This document shows, one piece after another, positions 35,418 to 46,291 of a stretch of 64,000 bases of DNA. A program made the translations under genes and the position numbers. Location: positions 11,257,249 to 11,321,248 of the forward strand of contig NC_033628.1 of the NCBI RefSeq assembly GCF_001540865.1, in the 5' to 3' direction. The stretch's first letter is position 1. Each line of letters starts with the position of its first letter. This stretch comes from Ananas comosus. Taxonomy: Eukaryota > Streptophyta > Magnoliopsida > Poales > Bromeliaceae. Below the pieces are notes generated by a model. It ran no database searches. It was not told the DNA's origin and was given only the letters and a program-made list of their open reading frames with translations.

Positions 35418-35588
35418 AAATGAAATACACGAATCCTAGACCAAGTGGCAAAAGACTTAGTGGTTGGTACCCGATACCCAAGTTCGAATCCTAGCTGACT
35501 CGCATTTCTAGCTAAATTTATTTCTAAATGAAATAAACGAAGCAGGTAGCGTGCTACCTATCTCTCAAAAAAAACAAACAAAAAAAAA
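35418..35588 (+). mobile_element. tRNA-derived SINE with perfect 17-bp TSD
   Basis: The body runs from AGACCAAGTGGCAAAAGACT through the B box AAGTTCGAATCCT to ACGAAGCAGGTAGCGTGCTA-CCTATCTCTC and A-rich sequence. The exact duplication ACATTATAAAAAGATCT is at 35401-35417 and 35589-35605, which proves retroposition. The first roughly 10 bases of the head are replaced. Confidence 0.92.
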
Positions 35589-35605
35589 ACATTATAAAAA
35601 GATCT

Positions 35606-37030
35606 CAAATAACTCTCATTGCCAATCCAAAGTAAGACCACATTCAGTGTCACACTAATGGTGCATTATCCCATCTATTGGAATAATTGCAACCAAGTAG
35701 AGTCACGAATCAGTATTCAAGCGCAGTCAAATTGTCGCGTCCTCCACAAACGAACAATGAGAAAGCAACAATCTGTCCATATTGGTGGAGAACTTAAAAA
35801 AATTCTCATAACAGATCAGAAGCAAGACCAACCGATCCTCTTACTGATTTTTAGAAACAGCCTCTTGCTGATGAAGGAAAACAGAGAACAGATAAGGAGA
35901 ACTTGCTGGTTTTTAGAAACATCCTCTTACTGATGTAAAGAAGCATGGCTAACCAATCCTGGCTCAAGGGTCATAGATAATAACCATAAACTCACAGAAA
36001 CCCCAGTTAGTACAGATAGCAAGTTAAAAATAGCCAGTCAGCAAAATACCTAAGAAATTTTCATCAGGGTTCCTATATGTAAAATAGAGAAGCAAGCAAG
36101 TAGCATCGAGAAGCACCACACAAGAAACCTCGAATAATGCTTGAATAAGATGCCTCCACAAGATACAGATCTAAAAAATTTCAAAAGAATAGTAAACAAA
36201 GAACAGAAAAGGAGATAATCTAGAAATAGCTGAAGAGATATAGGGAGCAAGCATAAACTTATATAGAGCAGCAAAATAGACTGAAGAAAAAAGCATTACT
36301 GTGGATTGGTCAAAGGATCTCAGGAGTTTCCCAGCTAGACTCTATCAAAAAGTGATCTGATTCTTATGTTTGCAGCCGATGAAACATTAGCAGGCAAAAC
36401 AAGACCGACATTTGAAGCAAGATTGACATCCAATTGCAGATAACACATAAAAAGATCATAGATAATTCTCATCATTGATCCAACGCAAGGCCAACCTTCA
36501 TCTGCAGTCTAATACCTTGCTGAGCGTATTCATCATTGATCCGAAGCAAAACAGGATTAAAGTGCAGTCTTTTACTTTCGAAAAATGGATCCTCAGCAGA
36601 TGGTCACATGAAGCAGACAGTAAGAACAAATTATGCTGTGTTCTTGGCAACAGTCACAAAGCAAGTAGAGTGAAGAAGCTGTATTCACAAAGCAAGGGCA
36701 TGGGCGAAGCCACGGCGAGCGGAAGAAGGAGAAGGAAGGTGGGAAGGGAGAGCTAGGGTTAGAGGCCTGCAGAAAATACAGGCATAGGTCGATAGGTCTG
36801 CAGGAGGAATAAGAGGGTAGGCGAAAGGACATGTAACGAAAAGGGTGCGCGAAAGGCTGCGATAGAGGGCTATGCTTATAGACCTGTAGGAAATAATGAC
36901 TTCCAAAAAGATAAGTCTATAGGACTGCAAGAGGAATTAGAATGTAGGTTTAGATCTATAGGTCTATAGCAGAATAGTAGAGGGAAAAGAGAAAGAGTAA
37001 GGTTCATCTATTTAGAAGACGACAAGTGGA
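35606..37030. other. Unexplained GC-moderate, internally repetitive stretch
   Basis: Less AT-rich than its surroundings and built from diverged repeats: AACAGAGAACAGATAAGGAG and TTTTTAGAAACA-CCTCTT-CTGATG occur twice at 35845-35935, ATCATTGATCC-A-GCAA twice at 36470-36550, and GGTC-ATAGGTCTGCAGGAGG-like units three to four times at 36785-36975. No continuous frame or known domain was found. It could be a decayed transcript-derived insertion or an unrecognised transposon between the 4CL-like copies. Confidence 0.45.
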
Positions 37031-37680
37031 ACAAGCTAACAGCCGATTTATATATTTGTCTTGATTATCAAAGCCTTATAACATAGGCATTCCCAACTGA
37101 ACCAATTCGCTTGAACTTGACACCGCTCTTGCATTTTGGACTCAAATTAAAATCAACATTATTACCGCATAAAATATAGTCACACAATAAACATATGTAA
37201 GGAAGATGAAAGCATATGAATAGCTCGTGATAATATTAAGATCAGAACTAGACTTAGCCTTCAACTTATTGCTTCAATTCTACATTTACAAGTACAGCTT
37301 GATACATCTACAGACTACAATGACAACCACATTGGTGAGCCTGCGCAACTTTAAAACATACACTGTAAAATACAAATCTGCGGTCATCAACTTTTTGTTT
37401 ACGGGCACATTATCTCCATTGTAAGCTGATCATCATATTCACGATAATTAGGTCCAGAAATCAAAACATCTTTGCTCACTCTTGCTTGCAGTATCTCATT
37501 TTCGGTCAAGCTTGAGCAGAGACTACCAGGAGAGAGTTTGAATTGGTCCCCCGCTTCACAAAACGGATTCACACATGACCTTTTGAACTATCATACAAAA
37601 GCTACGTACAGTACCTTTTCCTTGTATATAGCAGCAACTTATTCAAGTAGATATAGCTCATTACTGCATAAAATATAGGC
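37031..37680. repeat. Third copy of the 4CL-like 3' flank, no coding part
   Basis: TGAACTTGACACCGCTCT, AGGAAGATGAAAGCATATGA, CTTGCAGTATCTCATTTTCG and GAGCAGAGACTACCAGGAGA line up with both 26230-26840 and 37680-38260, but the sequence ends before any exon. It is more diverged than the other two copies. Confidence 0.8.
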
Positions 37681-38277
37681 ATTCCAAGCTGAACCAATTC
37701 GCGTGAACTTGACACCGCTCTAGCATTTTGGACTCTTAAATAATTTCAACATTGTTACCGCATAAAATACAGTCATATAATAAACATATTTAAGGAAGAT
37801 GAAAAGCATATGAATAGCTTGCAATAATGGTAAGATCAGAATTAAACTTATTTTTCAGCTTATTGCTTCAATTCTACATTTAGGAGTACAGCTTGATACA
37901 CCTACAGACTACAATCACATCCATGTTCGTGAGACCGCCCAACTTTAAAACATACACTATAAATTACACATCTGCGATCATCAGCTTTTGTTTACTGGCG
38001 CATTATCTCCATCAAAAACTGGTCATTTTATTCGGGACAATTAGATCTAGAATCAAAACATCTTTGCTTACTCTTGCTCGCAGTATCTCATTTTCGGTCA
38101 AGCTTGAGCAGAGACTATCAGGAGAGAGTTTATTGGCCCCCCGCTTCACAAAACGGATCCACACATGGCCTTTTGAACTAGCATACAAAGAGCTACCAGG
38201 TACAGTACCTTTTCCTTGTACGTAGCAGCAAATTATTCAAGTAGAAATAGCCCACAAAAGGGTATTAGAGTACCAGA

Positions 38278-41200
38278 TTAGAGTTTGGAGGCAGTGGCGA
38301 GCTTGATGAGATCTTTTCTCAGAATCTTCCCCGATGCGTTCTTCGGAATGTCCGATACAAAGGCCACTTTTCGAATCTTCTTGTAAGGCGCCACCTATAA
38401 TTATTTAACACAGAAATCAGAATACTACATACTAAAATGATGAATGGACCATAACGTTATGTTCATCAAACTGCAAAAGCGAACCGAAAATAATGGTTTT
38501 CATCTAATTTGTTTTTATTTTTGTGGAAATCGCTTCAACTTGGGCGTGAAAAAAAGTAAACACAAATGGTTCTGTCTAGCTTTGGTTTCTAAGCAACTGA
38601 TTGTTAAATACAAACTGTTAAAATATTGTTCATGAATAGCTTAAATTTTTAGAGAAAAAGATGACAATGCATAGCAGCAAAGATCTACAAACCTGGATTT
38701 ACCAGTGAGGTAAGTGCACATCATAGCATACATCTATAACACATTCTACTTATCACTTGATAACATTAGGTACATTGAAATCGAGATTTACCTGTTTTTC
38801 CACAAACTTCATCACCTCACTCTCGGACAATTGGCTCCCCTCCTTCCTCACCACGTACGCCATCGGAACCTGCCCGGCCTCCCTATCCGGGAACCTGCAC
38901 CAATTTCTCAACAATTAAGAAAGCCAACACAGATCGAATCACACGGTTCATATTACTCCAACATATAGTAAGGCTCTGCAACTCCTTACGGTATAACAGC
39001 AGCGTCAGCAACATCGGGGTGAGTTAGTAACAATGCCTCCAACTCTGCAGGAGGCACCTGTAACAAAGCATTATCAGCCACACAATCAAAATCAGACGAG
39101 TCTCGTTAGTCATCAGTACTGCATATTCTAACTGGACCGCCAAAATTACCTGATAGCCTTTGTACTTGATTAGCTCCTTGAGCCGATCCACCACGAAGAG
39201 GTACCCATCCTCGTCTATGTAGCAGAGATCCCCAGTTCTAAGCCACCCCTCCGAGTCCAAAGTCGAGCGCGTGGCCTCCTCGTTCTTGAAATACCCTGCA
39301 ACATTGTCATTTCATAAATAACAGAATAACAAGTACAGAATCTTTGTAAACCTGGTGTGTACGAAATTTCTGCATGCTAAGTAATCTAGATGTTTAGCAG
39401 AAGGCATAGCGCATTTAAATCATTAGGGTGACCGACCATCAAATTACAGCCAATGATTGCGCCTTTATTTCAGCTAGACGGTCAGATCAATAGTGTGAAA
39501 AGCTTTATACTCATTGAAGCTATTATAGAGAATCTGTGCGTGAGAATAACTTCCAATGACGAGACTGTTTAATTAACGGTCTATATATGTTGGTTTCAGA
39601 TTCAAATGTTGTGCATTCTGAGTTTATTTTCACATGGAATTCCCCGTGGTAGACCATCTAATTAATCGTGTATATTGCTTCAATATTCGAGTACTACAGG
39701 CGACAGATGATATATTATACTGTCTCACAAGAGGGCTTTTATACAATTTTGTGGAAAAATTCTTCAAACCCCTGACAGATAAGATGTCCAACAGATGTTA
39801 AAATATTAACAAAATTATCTAATATTTTAAGTCTACGTATAGCCATTCAAAACTCTGGAAACTATTTGTACCACACCATAACATTAAGATCAACATGTAA
39901 GTATAACATGTAAAAGATAAACTATGGGCTACATCAACGTACCTGCCTATTTATGTGATATATACATTTACGGATTGTACTCGCTACTCATTTACATACG
40001 AGTATAGAGATGAGCAAGGTAAGGTACCTTTCATGACGTACGGCCCGCGGATCCAGAGCTCGCCGGTGCGGTTGACGGGGAGGGGTTTCCCGGTGTCGGG
40101 ATCGACGATCCGCGCCTCGGTGTTGGGCGACAGCAGCCCCGCCGTGCCGTACCTCCGGCTCTCCTCGGCCGAGTCGGTGGACGCGCCGATCCCCGTGCTC
40201 TCCGTGAGCCCGTAACCCTGCAGTATCTCGACCCCGGGGTACTTCTCCCTGAAGCCCTCGATCACCTCCTTGCTCAGCGGCGCACCCCCGGACAGTATCC
40301 TCCGCAGCCGCCCCAGCGGCAGCTTCCCCCTCCCGCTCCCGCTCCCCAACATCGCCACCAGGATCGGCGGCACCAGCGGGAGGTACGTCGCCCCGTAGGC
40401 CCCGATCGCGCGCAGCATCTCCCCGATCTCGAACTTGGAGAGCACGACGATGGTGGATCCCGCCCCCAGAAGCCCCGTGGCGAACGCGGCGAGGCCGTAG
40501 ACGTGGAACATCGGGACCGTGCAGATGAAGGTCTCCGGCTCGCCGCCCCCCGAGGATTCGTCGAGGTTGAACCGGTTGACGATGATCTGGACCATGGAGA
40601 TGAGGTTGCGGTGGGTGGCGACCACCCCCTTGCTCGCCCCCGTCGTCCCCGAGGAGTAGAGCAGCGTCGCGGGGTCGTCCTGGCGCACGGGCTCGCGCAT
40701 CGGGTGGGGAATGGGGTCGGGGTCGGGATGGGCGGCGATCATGTCGGCGATGGTGCAGAGGATCCGGGGATCGTCGTCGTCGGCGAGGCGGGAGTCGTCG
40801 AGGAGGACGATGGGGAGGTCGGGGCGCGGGGGGAGCTTGGGGACGAGGGCGCGCGGGGCGAAGGCGACGGCGGGGGCGGCGTCGGCGACCTGCTTGGCGA
40901 TCTCGGCGGGGGTGTTGAGGGGGTTGGTGGTGGTGAGCACGGCGCCGAGGGACATGGCGGCGAGGGCGACGACGGGGAAGCGGATGGAGTTGGGGGAGAG
41001 GAGGAGGACGACGCGGCCCTTGCGGAGGGAGAGGGGCGGGGCGCGGAGGGACGAGGCCACGGCGGCGACGGAGCGCCAGAGCTCCGGGAAGGAGACGCGG
41101 CGCCCCGTGGCGGCGTCGATGAGCGCGGTGGTCCCCGAGTGGCGCCGCGACGCGAGGAACGTGGTCACGTCGAGGTCGGCCTCCGCGGGGAGCGCCACGG

Positions 41201-41297
41201 GCCGCCGCTTGCTGTAGAAGGTCGCGTTCGCCGCGCAGAACCCACTGCGCGGATCCACCTCCCTTTCCGATCCCTTCTTCTTCTCCGGGTACGCCAT
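38278..41297 (-). CDS. 4-coumarate:CoA ligase-like, peroxisomal type (copy B), complete
   Basis: Intact 567-residue ANL-family acyl/aryl-CoA ligase, closest in layout to the Arabidopsis At4g19010-type 4CL-like proteins; the true substrate is unknown. Exons (minus) are 41297-40028, 39295-39150, 39057-38990, 38894-38792 and 38394-38278 (1270, 146, 68, 103 and 117 nt), all with GT-AG junctions and a total divisible by three. Motifs are the AMP-binding box [10 protein letters not shown] (215-224), GGAPLSKEV (about 337-345), QGYGLTE (360-366), GELWIRG (412-418), [11 protein letters not shown] (444-454), [15 protein letters not shown] (458-472) and the catalytic-lysine motif [10 protein letters not shown] (K552). 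The C-terminal SKL (565-567) is a canonical PTS1, so import into peroxisomes is expected. The first exon is strongly GC-rich. The promoter shows a CT run and no clear TATA box. Confidence 0.95.
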
Positions 41298-41305
41298 GAT
41301 CCTCT

Positions 41306-41343
<38 letters not shown>

Positions 41344-41901
41344 CCTACAATTTCTCTCTACTAATTGCTATGTTTTTCTCATACAATGCTAGACTAGTAG
41401 TAGTAGTAGAAGATGAATGAGGACGAGTTTAGAAGATATTTTAGAGTGGGTAATAAAAGCAATATATGCGAATGGGTTGGGGGTAGACTGTAGAGGGGGT
41501 GACTAATTAAGATAATGGGAGCTGGTGGTATAAGGGAAAGCAATACTTTTTGCGGGCCACTGCTAACTTTCTTTGTCAAAGGATAGTCGCAGATTAAGCA
41601 TTGATCTAAAAATATATATAAATATATATAAAAATGGACTACTAAACTATAAGAAGAGTTTTAGATTCATGCTGGCACAATTATTAAATAGTAAATTCTA
41701 GACATTCAAAAAATACAAAAGTCTATGGTAAATATTATTGCACTAATATTTAATGCCATAGTAGCTCAGTTCTATTTATATCCCGTCTCTGTCCTTTGAG
41801 TTGATATGTTGGTAACTCTTTGTAATGTTTTAAATTATGAATTTAAATAAATTCTCTCTAATAGCATTTTAGAAGAGCAATAGGCCACAGCAGTATTATT
41901 A

Positions 41902-42060
41902 TTATTATTATTTTTTTCGAGAGATAGATAACACGCTACCCGCTTCGTTTATTTTATTTAGAAATAAATTTAGCTAGAAATATGAATCAACTAGGATTCG
42001 AATTTAGGTCTCGAATATCAACCACCAACTTCTTTACCACTTGTTTTAGGGACGGTCGGT
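41902..42060 (-). mobile_element. tRNA-derived SINE with 18-bp TSD
   Basis: The plus strand reads T-rich, GAGAGATAGATAACACGCTA, CCCGCTTCGTTTATTTTATT, B-box complement AGGATTCGAATTT and GGGACGGTCGGT. The flanking GCCACAGCAGTATTATTA (41884-41901) and GCCATAGCAGTATTATTA (42061-42078) differ at one base. It is absent from the homologous flank of copy A, so it was inserted after the duplication. Confidence 0.92.
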
Positions 42061-42479
42061 GCCATAGCAGTATTATTACATATGAGTTCTGCTCACTGTA
42101 AAAGTGTAAATGGGGCAGCCTACTCAAGAAAGAGTAAAACTAGTGCTAGTGAGAAAAAGAAGAAGGGAACGTCGGATTTCCTCTCAGTAAACATTGCAGG
42201 TTTTAAATCATTAATACATATGATGTAAAAGTTTTAATGTTTTAATTAAATTAAGCACACAGCTTAGTATCAATACTTTAATAACATAGAAAATGACAAT
42301 ATTTCAAAAAATCTATGAGAAAATGCTCGTTTTTTATTTAAAAATAAAGTGTGAATTTTATACTTATTAATCTAAACTTTTAGATTTTATTTAAAATTTT
42401 TAATATTAAAAAACTGATAAGCTAAATATGAAAATATTAAACTTCAAAAGAATAAAATATAAAATTTATATATTTATGT

Positions 42480-43195
42480 TTTTGGTTGTACAGAAAATAG
42501 TTTTTTTTTTCTTTTACAGAATAAAGCTCGTAAGCAATTCATTTATTAAAATATAGCGTTTGATTATAAATGAATAATTTTGGAGAAGCAAATAAAAACA
42601 CATTTTCACATAAAAAAAAAAGAGAAAGAAAAAAAAACCTTCAAAATTGAAGGGGAAAAATGAAAGTGGCCGTCCTCAAAGTATACATTTACTAGAAAAG
42701 TGAACCAAGATTTCAAATTTTAAGTATGTGACGGAAATAAAAAAAATAAAATAAAAAATAATAATTATTCAGATCGCGATCTCGAACCGACTCCTCACTT
42801 TGAATCATATCAGAATATTTTTTTTTCTTTTTTGAATTCATCAAGTTTCCAAGGATGTACGTGAAAGCGACAATACCCAGTGAATACCAGAAGAAAAACA
42901 TGTTTCAAGTACAAACAGAAAAAAGAAAAGAAAAAATATATATATTTTATAACCCCTCATTCAAACTTCCATAGTGAGTCTTTGTCGTGTCAACTTTTTT
43001 TAATGCTAAAAATTTGAAAAAAGTTCAAATTTTAGAGTGAAGGAGTGTATCTGTGTGTCAACGCACTCCCATTTATACTAAAGGATTTTAAAATATTAAT
43101 TTTTTATCTTACAAATTTATTAAAGATTTATATTTTTTAGAATAAAAAAAATATTATATCATACAAATTTTGCATTGATAAATGACCTGAGATCA
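42480..43195. other. AT-rich spacer, no gene seen
   Basis: A and T runs with no recognisable coding sequence. Confidence 0.55.
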
Positions 43196-43345
43196 TTTTT
43201 TTGAAAGATAAGTAACACGCTACCCGCTTCGTTTATTTCATTTAGAAATAAATTTAATTATAAATATAAATCAACTAGAATTCGAATTTGAGTTTCGGAT
43301 ACCAACTATTAAATTTTTTTGCCACTTGTGCGATCGGTATTATCT
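43196..43345 (-). mobile_element. tRNA-derived SINE
   Basis: The plus strand reads TTTTTTTGAAAGATAAGTAA, CACGCTACCCGCTTCGTTTA, B-box complement AGAATTCGAATTT and CCACTTGTGCGATCGGTA. The extreme head is lost. Confidence 0.82.
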
Positions 43346-43619
43346 CTACTATCATTAAAATCACTTTCCGAGAAGCACTCTCATTTGAATGGGTGGTACT
43401 GCGCGGACAAAAATTCTATGGGCAGCGTTTAGCGCCTCCAAAGTGGACGGCACCGTTGTTCAGAAGCACGTGTAAAACACTTCACATGTTAACCTTTTCT
43501 TAGAAAACCCATGGGGCCCAAAATTTATCATAAAATTTCGTGTTACTACTAATATAATAATATCCCTCAAACTCTATATGAAATTACATTTTTCTTTTTT
43601 TCCCTTTTCCTGTTTCTGA

Positions 43620-44319
43620 ACGGTGCAAAATATAAATTGTTCTTTTGTTCTTGTGAATGCTTAAAACCAACAGGTTTTGACTATTAACTCTGATGGGCAT
43701 TTCACGGTAAAATAGGCCTACACCATGCTGAATGACAGTGGTACGATGGATGATCATTCTTGCAAAATTTGCAATCTTCGTATTCCCCTGAAAGTCAAAG
43801 TATTCTCCTGGCTCGTTCTGAAGAAAAGGATCCCTACTGTAGATAATCTTCTAAGGAGAGAATGGACCGGAGACTTGACTTGTGTGCTGCGCAGATCTGA
43901 AGAGAAAACCGTTGATCATCTGATTGCACAGTGAGTTTTTGCCAAGTTCCTCTTGGTGACTAGTGTCGGGGATATCCAGCTTGAGGATTTAGAAAACGAT
44001 ATTACCTCCGCATGGGACAGGTGGACGAACAAAAATAAACTGCAGTCAATGACCAACAAGCTATCGACTTTCATAGCCTACTGGTGGGTCATTTCTTTCG
44101 GAACACCCGCCCGGACTCCGTACTAGCTGCTCGCAAGTTGAAATCCGTGACGAAACTTTGGGAACTTCTCCGGCTTGTAAATCAGACCCACCACTCCTAG
44201 TTTTTTTTTTTCGCCCCCTTCGAGACCTGTATTGTCTCACCCATGTTGCTTAATTTACTATTCTAATGAATAAAGCGGATAGCGTGCTATCTTTTCCTTA
44301 AAAAAAAAAAAAAAAAAAA
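43620..44319 (+). mobile_element. LINE 3' fragment (RT zinc-binding domain and tail)
   Basis: 43680-43940 encodes a decayed zf-RVT region of plant non-LTR elements: NSDGHFTVK, then IPLKVKVFSWLVLKKRIPTV, DNLLRREWTG and EEKTVDHLIAQ, with frame breaks. The 3' end is TTCTAATGAATAAAGCGGAT-AGCGTGCTATCTTTTCC plus about 20 A. The last roughly 40 bp match the SINE 3' tail. The 5' boundary is uncertain. Confidence 0.8.
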
Positions 44320-44364
44320 CTTTGATTTTTTAAAAGTAAAGAATTTAATGAAGAACTACCAACA

Positions 44365-44500
44365 TATTTTTTTTCTTCTTTTTTTTTTGAGAAATAGGTA
44401 ACATGCTACCTGCTTTGTTTGTGAATCAACTAGAATTCGAAGTTGGAATCTCGAGTACCAACCGCCAAGTCCTTTGCCACTTGCGCTAGGGACGGTCTGT
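44365..44500 (-). mobile_element. tRNA-derived SINE, internally deleted
   Basis: The plus strand reads poly-T, GAGAAATAGGTAACATGCTA, CCTGCTTTGTTTGTGAATCA, B-box complement and TTGCGCTAGGGACGGTCTGT. CTACCAACA is duplicated at 44356-44364 and 44501-44509. About 30 bp of the body (AAATAAATTTAGCT) are missing. Confidence 0.85.
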
Positions 44501-44509
44501 CTACCAACA

Positions 44510-46280
44510 GATTATTAGGTCAAGAATTATTGGTTCAACTAGTGATTGAATCAGTGAAGTAAGCATAACGTTAAATATTATATTATTATTCTAGTATCAT
44601 ACTTAATTTGTAGATTATGTAAATAAAAGTTTTTTAAGTTTCACATTTTATGAATCTAATCTGCCCTAGTACAAAATAAAGTCAGTTAAGTTGATTTTTT
44701 CGCTGTTGGATTAGCACGTCCATGACTTGATCAAATATCGAATCGATTCACCCATTTGATGGTTGAACGGCTGGTTCAAACGATTTAAAACGGTTTTCTA
44801 AATTATCCCGTTCAAAAGTTGAAACTAATCACTTTAAAGTCACGGGCTAGATGTATTTTGGACCGTGACGGATCGGGCCGACCGGCTAGAAGGAGTCGGC
44901 CCATCATGGACACTCACTCTATCCGTTCCGTGCCTAGGCCCGGCCCGGACTCGTGCCGGGCCAGGTGTCGCCCGTTTAACGTCCCTACATTTTCCTTTTG
45001 GTCCAAATAATCTATTAGCTATATATTATTTCCCAATAACTTTGCAGACGTGGCGCGATTTCTTTATTTTTAAAATTTTTTCTTTATTTTTTTTTTTCTC
45101 ATTTAGATATCATTCTTTTTTTATAACTCACATGTCCCTCCTCTTCCCTTCCCCTCTCCGTGTCCCTCCATCTTTCACCTCTATGTAACTTTCCATTTTT
45201 CTCTATAGCACCACGAATATTTACAAAGGAGACACCACTCACCCTTTTAATCTAAAACCTTGAAATTCTCCATCTTCCTTTCTCTCTCCCATATTCTTCC
45301 ATCTTCCATCATCTATATAACTTTTCATTTTTCTCCATAACTACCATGAATATTTGTAAAGTTGTTCTAGAAAATTTGTTAATATAATTACCTTATCTTT
45401 TGTTAAATTGTTAGTAATATTTATCGACCACCACTTTCTCTCTCTACGAATAGCTTAAGATTCAAAATCACCTCAAATTAGTATGGTTTTACATTATTTT
45501 ATATTAATTTCATCTTTGATAGATCTAATTTTCGACGCTATTGATTTCTATAACGGACCTACCAGATTATTAATCGTCTTTCTTGCAGACTATTTAAATT
45601 AATATACTTTATTTCATATTTAGAATACTATTTTCTATTTATTTGATAACTATATATTTTAAATTTATTTTTCAGACTATCATCGATAATTAATAATAAT
45701 AAAAAAATAATTATTTTACTAATATTTATCCGTCGTATCGCGCATATTACTACACCAGTAAATAAATATGGTGGGAAATAAGAAAGCCAAAATGAAACTG
45801 AAACCGAACGTGAATGTGCGTAATTGAGTAAGAGACAAAAACCATCATCACGGACCTGTTTACTCCCATTCAGACACAGTCAAACCGGGGCCCACCATAC
45901 CTTCGACTGAACCATTATCCGGTCGGTGGGGCCCACCGCTTCAAAACCCCTCACCCGTTGATGGCGGGAAAAAAATAAAAAAAACAAAAGAAAAATCACA
46001 TGAACTGCATCAATCACCGCTCGTTTTGCTTTAAGAGTCGCGCACTGAAGGAACGATGATCATCTCCGCATCACGGGGTGCGCATGGTGGGGACCTATTT
46101 TCCTGCAGCCCCGTGCGTGTGTATATTATTTCATGGATGATTCGATACACTGGATGGATGTAGGCAATAATATATCATCTAACAAGAATCAAAATGAAAT
46201 ATTTTTTACAAACTTAAGTTTAACATATCATCAAACATGAAAATTCAGAGCAATACCACAGTAAAAACTCGAACAAGTTT
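44510..46280. other. Spacer, no gene seen
   Basis: A GC-rich patch (44870-44980) contains GGCCCGGCCCGGACTCGTGC-type sequence of the kind common in plant repeats. 45880-46115 is GC-moderate with GGGCCCACC motifs. Neither has a coding frame I recognise. Confidence 0.5.
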
Positions 46281-46291
46281 TTCAAATGGTT

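Larger units (their letters stand above)
37681..42480. repeat. Segmental duplication unit B (4CL-like B and flanks)
   Basis: Homologous to 26200-31760 across exons, introns and upstream sequence. Intron 1 is shorter (732 bp against 1367 bp in copy A), because A carries about 600 bp of extra AT-rich sequence around 28300-28990. Confidence 0.85.
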
